Positions 44,268-57,111 of a stretch of 64,000 bases of DNA are shown one piece after another. The notes under the pieces are model-generated. The model worked only from the letters and a program-made list of their open reading frames with translations. It ran no database searches and was not told the DNA's origin. The stretch spans positions 62,001 to 126,000 of the forward strand of contig NZ_JACESE010000001.1 in the NCBI RefSeq assembly GCF_013911965.1. Reading direction: 5' to 3'. The position numbers and the translations under genes are program-made. Source of the stretch: Phenylobacterium sp. (GTDB lineage Bacteria; Pseudomonadota; Alphaproteobacteria; Caulobacterales; Caulobacteraceae). Within the stretch, counting starts at the first letter, position 1. The number at the start of each line of letters is the position of its first letter.

Positions 44268-44282
44268 CCTGCCGCCCGGCCC

Positions 44283-46928
<2,646 letters not shown>

Positions 46929-47005
46929 GGTGCTCCGATAAGTCAGAGGAGCCGCCGAACTGGCCAGCGGCTCCTTCTCCCGCAAGTCGTCAGAAGATCA
47001 AAGGC

Positions 47006-48082
47006 TCAAGCGAGCTCGAAGGGCTCAAGGCCCGCCAGTCGAAGCGCCGCGGGCCGCTCCGGAACCTGGCGGGGCGTCATCCCGCGGACCTCGTCGGCCA
47101 CGTGGCGGATGTGGTCGGGCGTCGTGCCGCAGCAGCCGCCCAGGATGTTGACCAGGCCGCTTTCGGCCCACTCGTGCAGCTGGTGCCCCGTCTGGTCGGG
47201 CGTCTCGTCATACTCTCCCATGGCGTTGGGGAGGCCGGCGTTGGGATAGGCCGAGACCAGGGTGTCGGCGATGCGGGCCAATTCGGCGATATGCGGCCGC
47301 ATCAGGTCGGCGCCGAGCGCGCAGTTCAGGCCGATGGCGAAGGGCTTGGCGTGACGGACGGAGTTCCAGAAGGCCTCCACCGTCTGACCCGACAGGGTCC
47401 GGCCTGACCGGTCGGTGATGGTGCCGGAGATCCAGATCGGCAGCGGCTCGTAACCCTCGTCCTCGAGGTCCAGGATCGCCTTCACCGCCGCCTTGCAGTT
47501 CAGGGTGTCGGTGATGGTCTCGATCAGGAACAGGTCCACGCCGCCCTCGTGCAGGGCGATCATCTGCTGGCGATAGGCCTGGTAGACCTGCTCGAAGGTG
47601 ACCGTCCGCGCGCCGGGATCGTTCACGTCCGAGGACATGGAGAGCATGCGGTTCAGCGGCCCCACCGAACCGGCCACGAAACGCGGCTTGTCCGGCTCCT
47701 TCGCCGTCCAGCGGTCGGCCACTTCGCGGGCGATCTTCGCGCCCTGGAAGTTGATGTCGTAGACCGCCTCGCCGGCCTCGTACTCGGCCTGGGCGATGGT
47801 GGTGGCCGAGAAGGTGTTGGTCTCGGAAATGTCGGCGCCGGCGGCGAAGTAGGCGTCGTGCAGCTCGGCGATGATGTCCGGCCGCGTCAGGCAGAGGATG
47901 TCGTTGTTGCCCTTCAGCTCGACCGGATGGTCCTTAAACCGCTCGCCCCGATAATCGGCCTCGGCCAGCTTGCGCTTCTGGATCATGACGCCCCAGGCGC
48001 CGTCGAGGATCAGGATCCGCTCCTTGGCGATCGCCTTCAGGCGGGCGATGCGTTCGGCGCGGCCGGGTTGGACCTTGCTCAT
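47006..48082 (-). CDS. Methionine synthase, homocysteine-binding part (split MetH)
   Basis: 358 residues from the ATG at 48082, which overlaps the stop of the beta-lactamase gene (ATGA). It is the homocysteine S-methyltransferase barrel only: [39 protein letters not shown], and the three zinc-binding cysteines C254 (GLNCALGA), C317 and C318 (GGCCGTTP). It would bring zinc-activated homocysteine to the methylcobalamin of the partner encoded 77 bases downstream. The split into Hcy and remaining modules is seen in several alphaproteobacteria. It does not contain a folate or B12 domain. Confidence 0.93.
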   Translation of the reverse strand: MSKVQPGRAERIARLKAIAKERILILDGAWGVMIQKRKLAEADYRGERFKDHPVELKGNNDILCLTRPDIIAELHDAYFAAGADISETNTFSATTIAQAEYEAGEAVYDINFQGAKIAREVADRWTAKEPDKPRFVAGSVGPLNRMLSMSSDVNDPGARTVTFEQVYQAYRQQMIALHEGGVDLFLIETITDTLNCKAAVKAILDLEDEGYEPLPIWISGTITDRSGRTLSGQTVEAFWNSVRHAKPFAIGLNCALGADLMRPHIAELARIADTLVSAYPNAGLPNAMGEYDETPDQTGHQLHEWAESGLVNILGGCCGTTPDHIRHVADEVRGMTPRQVPERPAALRLAGLEPFELA

Positions 48083-48942
48083 CGCGCGGTCTCCTTCTGG
48101 GTCTTCAGCGCCGTCTCGAAGGCCGCCTTGCTGGCGGCCACGACGGCGGGGAGTTCGGTGGGATCGACAAAGGCCTCGGCGTCTCCGGCCGCGAGCCTCT
48201 CCCGCTTCTTCGTCAGGCCGAACTGCTCGGCGTGGGGCGCGAGGAAGACGTCCGCCTTCATCTGGCCCAGCTTCTCGAAGCTCGCCTGATAGTCCTCGAC
48301 GATGCCGGGATACTGCGGCCCCTCGTCCTTCGAGACGAGCCGGTTGGCCGCCACCGAGGTCGAGCAGTAGAGGAGGGCCTGCCGCGTCCTGCCGGCGATC
48401 TGGACGGGAAAGGTCCAGGTGGTGCAGCCCGGCGAGTGGCCCGGCGTCAGATGGGCGGTCAGGGCGACCCCGCCCAGTTCCACCGTCTCGCCGTCGCCGA
48501 TCACCCGGTCGACCTTCACCGGCGGAAAGTCGAAGGCCGCGACCTCCTCGGAGCCGACGTACTCGCCGCTCTCCAGGGCCGGCCTGTCGGCCGCGCTGGC
48601 GATGAGCGTTGCGCCGGTGTCGGCCTTCAGCTGCGCCAGCCCGCCCGAATGGTCGAAGTGGGCGTGGGTGTTCAGCAGGATCTTCACGTCTTTCGGGTCG
48701 AAGCCGACCTTGCGGATCGAGGCCTCGATCAGCGGCGCGCTGGTGGGCATGGCGCCGTCGATCAGGATGTGGCCCTCGGGCGTCGTGATCAGGAAGGCGG
48801 CGATGCCTTCGGTGCCCACATAGTAGAGGTTGCCGCCGATCTGCAGCGGCTCGCCCGGCGCGCTCCAGCTGGCGGGTTGAGCCTGGGCGGCGCCCGCGAG
48901 CAGCGCTGCGCCGGCGGCGAGAACAGGCGCGAGCCTCTTCAT
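48079..48942 (-). CDS. Subclass B3 metallo-beta-lactamase, exported
   Basis: 287 residues. A signal peptide (MKRLAPVLAAGAALLAGAAQ, cut after AQA) sends it to the periplasm. All six zinc ligands of subclass B3 are present: H93, H95, D97 and H98 in NTHAHFDHSGG, H169 in LTPGHSPGCTTWTF, and H237 in LAPHAEQFGL. B3 enzymes hydrolyse penicillins, cephalosporins and carbapenems; the closest type I can name from memory is CAU-1 of Caulobacter. The gene is locked between metF and metH1: its ATG overlaps the metF stop (ATGA at 48939-48942) and its stop overlaps the metH1 start. It is therefore expressed with the methionine operon, which is odd for an antibiotic-resistance gene. Confidence 0.92.
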   Translation of the reverse strand: MKRLAPVLAAGAALLAGAAQAQPASWSAPGEPLQIGGNLYYVGTEGIAAFLITTPEGHILIDGAMPTSAPLIEASIRKVGFDPKDVKILLNTHAHFDHSGGLAQLKADTGATLIASAADRPALESGEYVGSEEVAAFDFPPVKVDRVIGDGETVELGGVALTAHLTPGHSPGCTTWTFPVQIAGRTRQALLYCSTSVAANRLVSKDEGPQYPGIVEDYQASFEKLGQMKADVFLAPHAEQFGLTKKRERLAAGDAEAFVDPTELPAVVAASKAAFETALKTQKETAR

Positions 48943-49877
48943 GCCGCGGCCTCCGCGGCCGGCGCCGGTCCGTCCTCCCGCACGCCCAGCACACGGCAGA
49001 TGGCGTAGACGAGGTCGGCGCGATTGAGCGTGTAGAAGTGGAAGTCGGAGAAGCCTTCTTCGGCCAGACGCGCGCACATCTCCGTCGCCACCGAGGCGGC
49101 GATCAGCTTGCGGGTCTCCGGATCCTTGTCGAGGCCGTCGAACAGGTTGGCGAGCCAGCCCGGCAGCGGGATGCCGCAGGGGGCGGCCATCTTCATCAGC
49201 CCCTTGTAGTTGGACACGGGCATGATGCCCGGCGAGATCGGGATGGTGACGCCGGCGGCCCGCACCTTCTCCATGAAGCGGAGGAAGGCGTCGATGTCGA
49301 AGAAGAACTGGGTGATGGCCCGGGTCGCGCCGGCGTCCACCTTGGCCTTCAGCACGTCGATGTCGTGGTCGATCGACGGGCTTTCCGGATGCTGCTGCGG
49401 ATAGAGGCTGACGCTGACCTCGAAGGGAGCGATCTGGCGGATGCCCGCGGTCAGCTCCGTGGCGTTGCGGTAGCCGTCTTCCCGCGGGACATAGACGCCG
49501 CCGAGCGAACCCGGCGGATCGCCGCGCAGGGCGACGATGTGGCGGATGCCGGCGGCCCAGTAGTCGCGCACCACCTCGTCCACCTCTTCGCGGGAAGCCT
49601 CCACGCAGGTCAGGTGGGCGGCGGGCCTGAGCCGCGTCTCCTTCAGCATCCGCACCACGGTGCGGTGGGTGCGCTCGCGCGTCGACCCCCCGGCGCCGTA
49701 GGTCACCGAGACGAACTCCGGATTGAGCGGCTCCAGCCTGCGGATCGCCTCCCACAGATTGGCCTCCGCTTCGGGCGTCTTGGGCGGCGAGAACTCGAAC
49801 GACACCTTGGGCCGCTGGGCGACGCCGGCGCCGGCCCGCGCCACGGGCCCCAGCGCGTTGGGGGGAATGAAGGTCAT
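48939..49877 (-). CDS. metF: 5,10-methylenetetrahydrofolate reductase
   Basis: 312 residues from the ATG at 49877, whose ATGA overlaps the stop of the arsR-methyltransferase gene. MetF reduces methylene-THF to methyl-THF, the methyl donor for MetH, with FAD and NADH. Family marks are KVSFEFSPPKTPEAEANLWE with the catalytic Glu, the FVSVTYGAGGSTRERTHRTV block, HLTCVEASREEVDEVV, the FAD-contact RGDPPG and QFFFDIDAFLRFMEKVRAAG. It directly precedes the beta-lactamase (ATGA overlap) and the two metH parts, so the whole folate-to-methionine methyl step is in one operon. Confidence 0.96.
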   Translation of the reverse strand: MTFIPPNALGPVARAGAGVAQRPKVSFEFSPPKTPEAEANLWEAIRRLEPLNPEFVSVTYGAGGSTRERTHRTVVRMLKETRLRPAAHLTCVEASREEVDEVVRDYWAAGIRHIVALRGDPPGSLGGVYVPREDGYRNATELTAGIRQIAPFEVSVSLYPQQHPESPSIDHDIDVLKAKVDAGATRAITQFFFDIDAFLRFMEKVRAAGVTIPISPGIMPVSNYKGLMKMAAPCGIPLPGWLANLFDGLDKDPETRKLIAASVATEMCARLAEEGFSDFHFYTLNRADLVYAICRVLGVREDGPAPAAEAAA

Positions 49878-50845
49878 GCGGCGTTCCTCTCCTGGAGCGG
49901 CGCGCGCTGGGCGCTCCAAATCTTGACGGTCAGTCCGGCCTCGCGGGCCGGCGGCAGGGTGCGGACCTGGACGCCCGACAGGCCGGCGTCCTCCAGCCAG
50001 CGGGACATCTCGGTCTCGGAAAAGCCCAGGCGGCGGTGCTGGTGCTGCTCGCGCAGGAACTCCAGCGCATGCGGGGCGAAGTCCACGATCAGCAGGCGTC
50101 CGCCCGGCGCCACCAGGCGCGCGGCCTCGCGCACCGCCACGGCCGGCTCGTTGAGATAGTGCAGCACCTGGTGGACGACCACGAGGTCGGCGGCGCCGTC
50201 CGGCAGGCGCGTGCCGAAGATGTCGCCGTGGCGCAGTTCGCAGTGCTCCAGTCCGGCCCGGGCCACATGGCTTCGGGCGATGTTGAGCATCTGCTGCGAG
50301 AGGTCGAGGCCCAGCGCCTCGTCGGCCGAGGGGCCGAGCAGGGTCAGCATGCGGCCAGTGCCCGAGCCCAGGTCGATCAGCCGGCGAAAGCGGCCGCCGC
50401 CGACCGCGTCGCGGATGGCCGCCTCCACCGCCTCGTCGGCCACATAGAGCGAACGGATTTCGTCCCAGCGCGCAGCGTTGCGGGCGAAGTACTCGCCGGC
50501 CTCGGTCTCCCGCTCGGCCTGGACGGCCCGGAGGCGTTCGGCGTCGCGCGCCAGCACGGCGTCCGCAGGATCGATGAGGTCGAGCACCTGGTCGACCAGC
50601 CGCCGGGGGTCGCCGCCCGTCGCCAGGCGATAGAAGACCCAGGCGCCGTCGGGAAAGCGTTCGGCCAGCCCCGCCTCGGCGAGCAGCTTCAGGTGGCGCG
50701 AAACGCGCGGCTGGCTCTGGTCCAGGACGCGGCAGATCTCCAGCACCGACAGCTCCTCATGGGAGAGGAGCGCGAGAATTCGCAGGCGCGTCGGCTCCCC
50801 CGCCGCACGCAGCACTTCGACGATCTGGCCCGTAGACACCGGCAT
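49874..50845 (-). CDS. ArsR-family regulator fused to a SAM-dependent methyltransferase
   Basis: 323 residues. The first ~95 are an ArsR winged helix (VLRAAGEPTRLRILALLSHE, then SVLEICRVLDQSQPRVSRHL with the recognition helix). From about residue 115 on it is a class I methyltransferase with the SAM loop LIDLGSGTGRML (G160-G164), LGLDLSQQML, and VVVHQVLHYLNEP. The N-terminal domain lacks the cysteine metal site of arsenic sensors. Fusion of ArsR with a methyltransferase fold at the head of metF/metH operons suggests that the second domain acts as a sensor for SAM or S-adenosylhomocysteine; this is inferred from context and the known SahR-type regulators. It is the first gene of the operon; a palindrome covers its upstream edge. 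Confidence 0.9.
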   Translation of the reverse strand: MPVSTGQIVEVLRAAGEPTRLRILALLSHEELSVLEICRVLDQSQPRVSRHLKLLAEAGLAERFPDGAWVFYRLATGGDPRRLVDQVLDLIDPADAVLARDAERLRAVQAERETEAGEYFARNAARWDEIRSLYVADEAVEAAIRDAVGGGRFRRLIDLGSGTGRMLTLLGPSADEALGLDLSQQMLNIARSHVARAGLEHCELRHGDIFGTRLPDGAADLVVVHQVLHYLNEPAVAVREAARLVAPGGRLLIVDFAPHALEFLREQHQHRRLGFSETEMSRWLEDAGLSGVQVRTLPPAREAGLTVKIWSAQRAPLQERNAA

Positions 50846-50849
50846 GGGC

Positions 50850-50871
50850 CATATAAAGATATCTTTATGTG
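50850..50871. promoter_or_regulatory. Palindromic operator before the methionine operon
   Basis: ATAAAGATATCTTTAT (50853-50868) is a perfect 16-bp palindrome, extended to 22 bp with one mismatched pair. It is A/T-rich in GC-rich surroundings, starts about 5 bases upstream of the regulator's ATG (50845) and fills the short gap to the FMO gene stop. It is the natural site for autorepression by the ArsR-type protein. The closeness to the ATG means that the transcript has a very short or no leader. Confidence 0.8.
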
Positions 50872-50877
50872 ATTATG

Positions 50878-52359
50878 TCAAGCCGCCCGGGCCGGGCGCT
50901 CGGCGGGTCGAGGCGGGTTGGAGAATTCCATCACCCCATCCTCCAGCCGGGAATAGCGCAGATTCAACAGGTCCAGCGCATAGTTCTGATGAAGCTTCCA
51001 CGGCGCCTGGCTCCCCTGCTTCGGGAAGCGGTCGATCGACCTCTGGACGTAGCCGGAGGAGAAGTCCAGCCAGGGCTCCTCGGCCATCTCTTCCGAACCC
51101 AGCCGCGGGGTCGCCTGGCGCAGGCCTGTGGCCTTCATGTGGTTCAGCAGCCGGCAGACATAGTCGCAGGTCAGGTCGCACTTCAGCGTCCAGGAGGCGT
51201 TGGTGTAGCCGAAGGCCGAGGCGAGGTTCGGCACGCCCGAGTACATCATCCCCTTGTAGGAATACGTCTTGGCCGGCTCCACCGCCTGCCCGTCCACCTG
51301 CAGGGCGACGCCGTTCATGACCTCCAGATTGAGGCCCGTGGCCGTGACGATGATGTCGGCGGCCAGTTCACGGCCGGACTTCAGGCGAATGCCGGTCTCG
51401 GTGAAGGTCTCGACATGGTCGGTCACCACCTCGGCCGAGCCGGACCTGATGGCGTCGAACAGGTCGGCGTCCGGCACCAGACACAGGCGCTGGACCCAGG
51501 GATTGTAGCGGGGTGTGAAGTGGGTCTCGACGTCGTAATCCGACCCGAGCTGTTCGCGCACCATGCCGATGATCCGGCTCTTCACCTGCTCGGGCTTGTT
51601 GCGCGCCAGGCGGAAGAACCACATGCCGAAGAGGACGTTGCGCCAGCGGATCAGCCCGTAGGCGAGCCGGGCCGGCAGCTTCTCCCGCAGCCAGTTGGCG
51701 AAGCGGTCCTCCGCCGGACGCGAGACCACATAGGTGGGCGAACGCTGCAGCATGGTCACGTGCGCCGCGCTCTTGGCCATTTCGGGGACGAGGGTGACGG
51801 CGGTCGCGCCCGACCCGATCACGACGACGCGCTTTCCGGCGTAGTCCAGGTCCTCCGGCCAGGCCTGGGGGTGGACGATGGGTCCGGCGAACCGGTCGGC
51901 GCTCGGGAAGTCCGGGGCGTAGCCGCCCTCGTACGAATAGTAGCCCCCGCACAGGAAGAGGAAGCTGCAGCGGATTTCCGCCACCGAGCCGTCGGCGCGC
52001 TCGGCCTCCACCGTCCAGGCCGCCGCCTCGCTCGACCAGCTCGCCCGGCGGACCTTGTGCCCGAAGCGGATATGCTCCTCGACGCCGTAGTCCTTCGCCG
52101 TTTCGCGGATGTAACGGAGGATGGACGGCCCGTCGGCGATGGCCTTGGCTTCCGTCCACGGCTTGAAGGCGTAGCCCAGCGTGTACATGTCGCTGTCCGA
52201 CCGGATGCCGGGATAGCGGAAGATGTCCCAGGTGCCGCCGATCGCCTCGCGGCCTTCCAGGATGACATAACTGCGGTCGGGGCAGTCCGTCCGCAGGTGC
52301 ACGGCCGCGCCGACGCCCGACAGGCCGGCGCCGACGATCAGGACGTCGAAGGTTTCCAT
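50878..52359 (-). CDS. FAD-dependent Baeyer-Villiger-type monooxygenase (EthA-like)
   Basis: 493 residues from the ATG at 52359. Two Rossmann motifs are seen: FAD-binding VLIVGAGLSGVGAAV (about 7-21) and NADPH-binding VVVIGSGATAVTLVPEM. The Baeyer-Villiger fingerprint FxGxxxHxxxWP is exact (F157, G159, H163, W167, P168), and RYPGIRSDSDMYTLGYAFKP matches the EthA/EtaA group. Such enzymes insert oxygen next to ketones or oxidise sulfur. The natural substrate is unknown. The gene ends about 30 bases before the arsR-met operon on the same strand, but the operator in between suggests that the operons are separately controlled. Confidence 0.92.
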   Translation of the reverse strand: METFDVLIVGAGLSGVGAAVHLRTDCPDRSYVILEGREAIGGTWDIFRYPGIRSDSDMYTLGYAFKPWTEAKAIADGPSILRYIRETAKDYGVEEHIRFGHKVRRASWSSEAAAWTVEAERADGSVAEIRCSFLFLCGGYYSYEGGYAPDFPSADRFAGPIVHPQAWPEDLDYAGKRVVVIGSGATAVTLVPEMAKSAAHVTMLQRSPTYVVSRPAEDRFANWLREKLPARLAYGLIRWRNVLFGMWFFRLARNKPEQVKSRIIGMVREQLGSDYDVETHFTPRYNPWVQRLCLVPDADLFDAIRSGSAEVVTDHVETFTETGIRLKSGRELAADIIVTATGLNLEVMNGVALQVDGQAVEPAKTYSYKGMMYSGVPNLASAFGYTNASWTLKCDLTCDYVCRLLNHMKATGLRQATPRLGSEEMAEEPWLDFSSGYVQRSIDRFPKQGSQAPWKLHQNYALDLLNLRYSRLEDGVMEFSNPPRPAERPARAA

Positions 52360-52441
52360 GCCGCTCTCCTCCCCCGCCCGCTGACGGGGCCTTTGACCAC
52401 TCTGACGCGGTGTGGGGCGCCGGCTCAAGGAGAATGCGGCG

Positions 52442-53374
52442 TCAGGGCGCCGGGCTCAGCAGGGGCTCGCCGGCGAAGTGGCGGCGCAGGTTCTCGTGCG
52501 CCTGACCGATCATGCGCGGGATCGACTCCAGCGTACCCCCGGCGGCGTGCGGCGAGAGGACGGTGTTGGGTACGTCGGCCCAGCGCGCCGGCGGCGTCGG
52601 CTCCTGCTGGAAGACGTCGAGCGCCGCACGGCCCAGCCGCTTGTCCTTGAGCGCCGCGATCAGGGCGTCCTCGTCCACGACCGAGCCGCGCGAGACGTTG
52701 ACCAGCAGACCGCGCGGGCCCAGCGCATCGATCACTTCGCGGGAGATCAGCCCGCGGTTGGAGGCGTCGGCGCGGCAAGCGACGATCAGAATGTCGCTGT
52801 CCTCGGCCAGCTTCAGCAGGCTCTCGGCGCGAGGCCAGGCGAGCTCCGGCTTCGGGTTCGGCCCCCACCAGGCCACCGTCATGCCGAAGGCCTCGACCCG
52901 CGTGGCGCAGGCCTGGCCGATGTGGCCCATGCCGACGACGCCGACCTTGCGCCCACGGAGGGCCGGCCGCGCGCCCAGCCGGTCGTCGGGCGCCCAGCGC
53001 CCTTCGCGCACATGGGCGTCGCCGGTGACGATGTTGCGCCAGGAGGCGATCAGCAGGCCCACCGCATGGTCGGCCACATCCTCGGCGTTGAGGCCCTGGG
53101 CATGGGTCACCTCTATGCCCCGGGCGCGGCACCAGGCGACGTCCACCCCGTCATAGCCGACGCTGATGCAGGCGATGAGGCCGAGCTTGGGCAGGCTCTG
53201 CAGGAACTCCGGCTCGAGCACCACCTCGCCGGCGTGCGCGATGGCCTGCACCTGCGCGCGATCCGCGTCCTCCAGGTCCCACCGGCGGACGACGCGATAG
53301 CCCTTCTCCTCCAGCGCCGCCTGCATCGGCTTCAGCATCACGTGGGAGAGGAGGACGACGGGGGCTTCGGACAT
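52442..53374 (-). CDS. D-isomer-specific 2-hydroxyacid dehydrogenase
   Basis: 310 residues. The nucleotide-binding loop is VGVVGMGHIGQACATRVEAF, with W as in GWWGPNP-like contexts (AWWGPNPKPE). The catalytic triad motifs of the family are present: the Arg in ILIVACRAD, the Glu in DVFQQEPTP and the His in SPHAAGGT, plus NVSRGSVVDEDALIAAL. By family it interconverts a 2-ketoacid such as glyoxylate or hydroxypyruvate and the D-hydroxyacid with NAD(P)H; the exact substrate is not known. Ribosome site GGAG upstream of the ATG. It stands 82 bases before the FMO gene on the same strand, and could be in its operon. Confidence 0.9.
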   Translation of the reverse strand: MSEAPVVLLSHVMLKPMQAALEEKGYRVVRRWDLEDADRAQVQAIAHAGEVVLEPEFLQSLPKLGLIACISVGYDGVDVAWCRARGIEVTHAQGLNAEDVADHAVGLLIASWRNIVTGDAHVREGRWAPDDRLGARPALRGRKVGVVGMGHIGQACATRVEAFGMTVAWWGPNPKPELAWPRAESLLKLAEDSDILIVACRADASNRGLISREVIDALGPRGLLVNVSRGSVVDEDALIAALKDKRLGRAALDVFQQEPTPPARWADVPNTVLSPHAAGGTLESIPRMIGQAHENLRRHFAGEPLLSPAP

Positions 53375-53477
53375 GAAAAAGCGCTCCAGGTTGCCTCTCG
53401 CCTATAGCGGGCGGAAGCCCGCCCTGGCCAGGGCGCCTGGAGCGCTGGATTTCAGCCGGAGGATCTGGCCGGGCCGA

Positions 53478-54041
53478 TCAGGCCGCCTGGGCGTGACGGC
53501 CCTCGGCGATCTCCTCGATCACCTTCTTGCAGAAGGCGGGCAGATCGCCGGGCTTGCGGGAGGTGACGAGGCCCTGGTCGACCACCACCTCCTTGTCGAC
53601 CCACTTGGCCCCGGCGTTCTTCAGGTCGGTCTCGAGCGAGGGCCAGGAGGTAATGGTTTTGCCCTCCACGCCGCCGGCGTTGATGAGCGTCCAGGGGCCG
53701 TGGCAGATGGCGCCGATCGGCTTCCCGCTCGCCACGAAGTCGGCGATGAAGGCGATGGCCTTCTTGTCCAGGCGCAGGGCGTCCGGATTGATCACCCCGC
53801 CCGGCAGGACGAGCGCATCGTACTCCGCCGGCTTGGCCTTGGAGAGTTCGACATCGACCGCCACGGTGCGGCCCTTGTCGTGATGCTCGAAGCCCTGGAT
53901 CTCCCCGCCCTTGGGGGCGATCACATGGACGGTGGCCCCGGCCGCGGTCAGGGCGGCGACGGGTTGTTCGAGTTCGGACTGTTCGAAGCCGTCCGTGGCC
54001 AGCACGGCCACCTTGCGGCCGTCGAGGCGAGGCGTCGCCAT
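53478..54041 (-). CDS. DJ-1/PfpI family protein (YhbO-like)
   Basis: 187 residues. One flavodoxin-like domain of the DJ-1/PfpI superfamily: VAVLATDGFEQSELEQPVAA with E20, the nucleophile elbow IGAICHGPWTLI with C113 and H114, and VDKEVVVDQGLVTSRKPGDL near the end. Family members are described as glyoxalase III-type or deglycase-like stress proteins or as proteases; which activity applies here is open. An AAAGGAG-type site precedes the ATG (GGAGAACGCC). It is a single gene flanked by a 121-base gap and the dehydrogenase gene. Confidence 0.9.
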   Translation of the reverse strand: MATPRLDGRKVAVLATDGFEQSELEQPVAALTAAGATVHVIAPKGGEIQGFEHHDKGRTVAVDVELSKAKPAEYDALVLPGGVINPDALRLDKKAIAFIADFVASGKPIGAICHGPWTLINAGGVEGKTITSWPSLETDLKNAGAKWVDKEVVVDQGLVTSRKPGDLPAFCKKVIEEIAEGRHAQAA

Positions 54042-54162
54042 GGCGTTCTCCTTTCGGGGTTGTTCGTCCCGCGGAGAACAGGCGGCGTGAACGGAGGTTC
54101 CGCGGCCCCGCTCGGCGCTCCGGAAGAAATTTGCTGCGATGCGGCGGAACCTATCGCGGCCG

Positions 54163-55149
54163 TCAGGCCGCGAAGATCCAGTCCCCCGTCAGGCTGGCCG
54201 TGCTGACGCCGACCAGCACCATCTGGGCGCCGCCCTGCATGCTGATGACCACGTCGCCGCCGACCTGGGAGAAGGTGTAGACCGTGCCCGGATCGACCTG
54301 GACGCGGTCGCCTTCGGCGCGGTTGAAGTCCAGCACACGGTCGATGCCCGCGTCGCCGAAGGTGTGGAACACGTCGGCCCCGGAACCTCCGCTGATCGTG
54401 TCGCTGTGCCGGTCGCCCGACAGCCAGTCGTCGCCCGCGCCGCCGTAGATCACATCGTCGTTCTGGCCGCCCCGGACGAGGTCGTTCCCGTCGTCGCCGT
54501 AGCAGACATCGGAGCCGAGGTTGCCGTAGACGACGTCCGCGCCGGCGTCGCCGTGCAGCTCATCCTGATCCTTGCCGCCCACGACCCAGTCGCTTCCGGC
54601 GCCGCCGCGCAGGGTGTCGTCGCCCATGTTGCCGTGCAGGTCGTCGAAGTCGGAGCCGCCGGTGAGGCTGTCGTCGCCGTCCTCGCCGCGCAGGAAGCTG
54701 CGGCCCTCGCCGCCCCAGATGGAGTCGTTCCCCAGGCCGGCGAAGACGGTGTCCGCGCCCATGCCGCCATAGACCTGGTCGGCGCCGCCCTGGCTGCGGA
54801 TTAGGTCGTTGAACGCCGACCCGGTCATCAGGTCGGCGCCGTTGAAGATCTGAAGCTCGCCGAGCGTGACGTCGTTCAAGATGCCGAAGGCCAGATCGAC
54901 GATCGGAACCGAGACATTGTAGATGTGCAGCGACAGGACGCCCTGGACGATCTGCATGTACTGGGTGAGGGTCCCCCCCACCAGGGCCCCGTCGCCGTTG
55001 AAGATGAAGTCGCCATAGTAGCGATCGATCACCCCGCCGCCCTCGGCCTGGGCGAAGCCCGAAGTGTAGTTGGTGATCACACGCTCGCCGAGCGCGCCCA
55101 GATAGATCTCGTCGAAGTTCAGCTCGGCTGCGGCGGCGACGATGGTCAT
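54163..55149 (-). CDS. RTX-type calcium-binding protein
   Basis: 328 residues without an N-terminal signal. Residues ~1-120 are a non-repeat part (IYLGALGERVITNYTSGFAQ, IFNGADLMTGSAFNDLIRS). About 120-275 are glycine- and aspartate-rich nonapeptide repeats (GGMGADTVFAGLGNDSI, GGAGSDWVVGGKDQDEL, GDDGNDLVRGGQNDDVI, GGAGDDWLSGDRHSDTI) that fold as a calcium-bound parallel beta-roll. The end (TASLTGDWIFAA) has the hydrophobic C-terminal type used as signal by type I secretion. No toxin, protease or lipase domain is seen. No HlyB/HlyD-type transporter gene lies in the window, so the exporter must be elsewhere. The role outside the cell is unknown. Confidence 0.88.
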   Translation of the reverse strand: MTIVAAAAELNFDEIYLGALGERVITNYTSGFAQAEGGGVIDRYYGDFIFNGDGALVGGTLTQYMQIVQGVLSLHIYNVSVPIVDLAFGILNDVTLGELQIFNGADLMTGSAFNDLIRSQGGADQVYGGMGADTVFAGLGNDSIWGGEGRSFLRGEDGDDSLTGGSDFDDLHGNMGDDTLRGGAGSDWVVGGKDQDELHGDAGADVVYGNLGSDVCYGDDGNDLVRGGQNDDVIYGGAGDDWLSGDRHSDTISGGSGADVFHTFGDAGIDRVLDFNRAEGDRVQVDPGTVYTFSQVGGDVVISMQGGAQMVLVGVSTASLTGDWIFAA

Positions 55150-55237
55150 GACGGCAATTCCCCCAGCCGCCCCACGCGGCCGGGGAGAGCTACAACGTCA
55201 AGAACAGCGTTACAACCTTAAGTCGGCCGCTGGCGCC

Positions 55238-56899
<1,662 letters not shown>

Positions 56900-57031
56900 G
56901 GATGGTGCCGCGTCCGCCCTGAAGATTGCGATGGGGAAAGTCGGCTCAGCAGATAGCCGCCCCCCGCCTGTGGTGCAATGCGAGGCGGCCGAAATCCCCG
57001 GGCCGCAAGGCGTTCTCCAAGCTTGGCCATC

Positions 57032-57056
57032 GGAACGGATCGCCGCGCCAACGCTT
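57032..57056 (+). promoter_or_regulatory. EcfG-like general-stress promoter before csbD
   Basis: GGAAC (57032-57036) is followed after 15 bases by CGCTT (57052-57056), close to the alphaproteobacterial EcfG/SigT form GGAAC-N16/17-CGTT. The site is about 55 bases before the csbD start; csbD-type genes are usually stress-induced. One base of the -10 element deviates. Confidence 0.45.
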
Positions 57057-57111
57057 ATCTCCCTGAAGACGCCCCGCACCGGGGTCGCCGCTGAAACAGC
57101 AGGAGATTCAG

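Noticed and set aside
54400-54800. Regularly spaced repeats that could suggest a CRISPR array
   Set aside because: The ~27-base periodicity is coding: it produces RTX nonapeptide pairs in frame, with no conserved repeat/spacer boundary.
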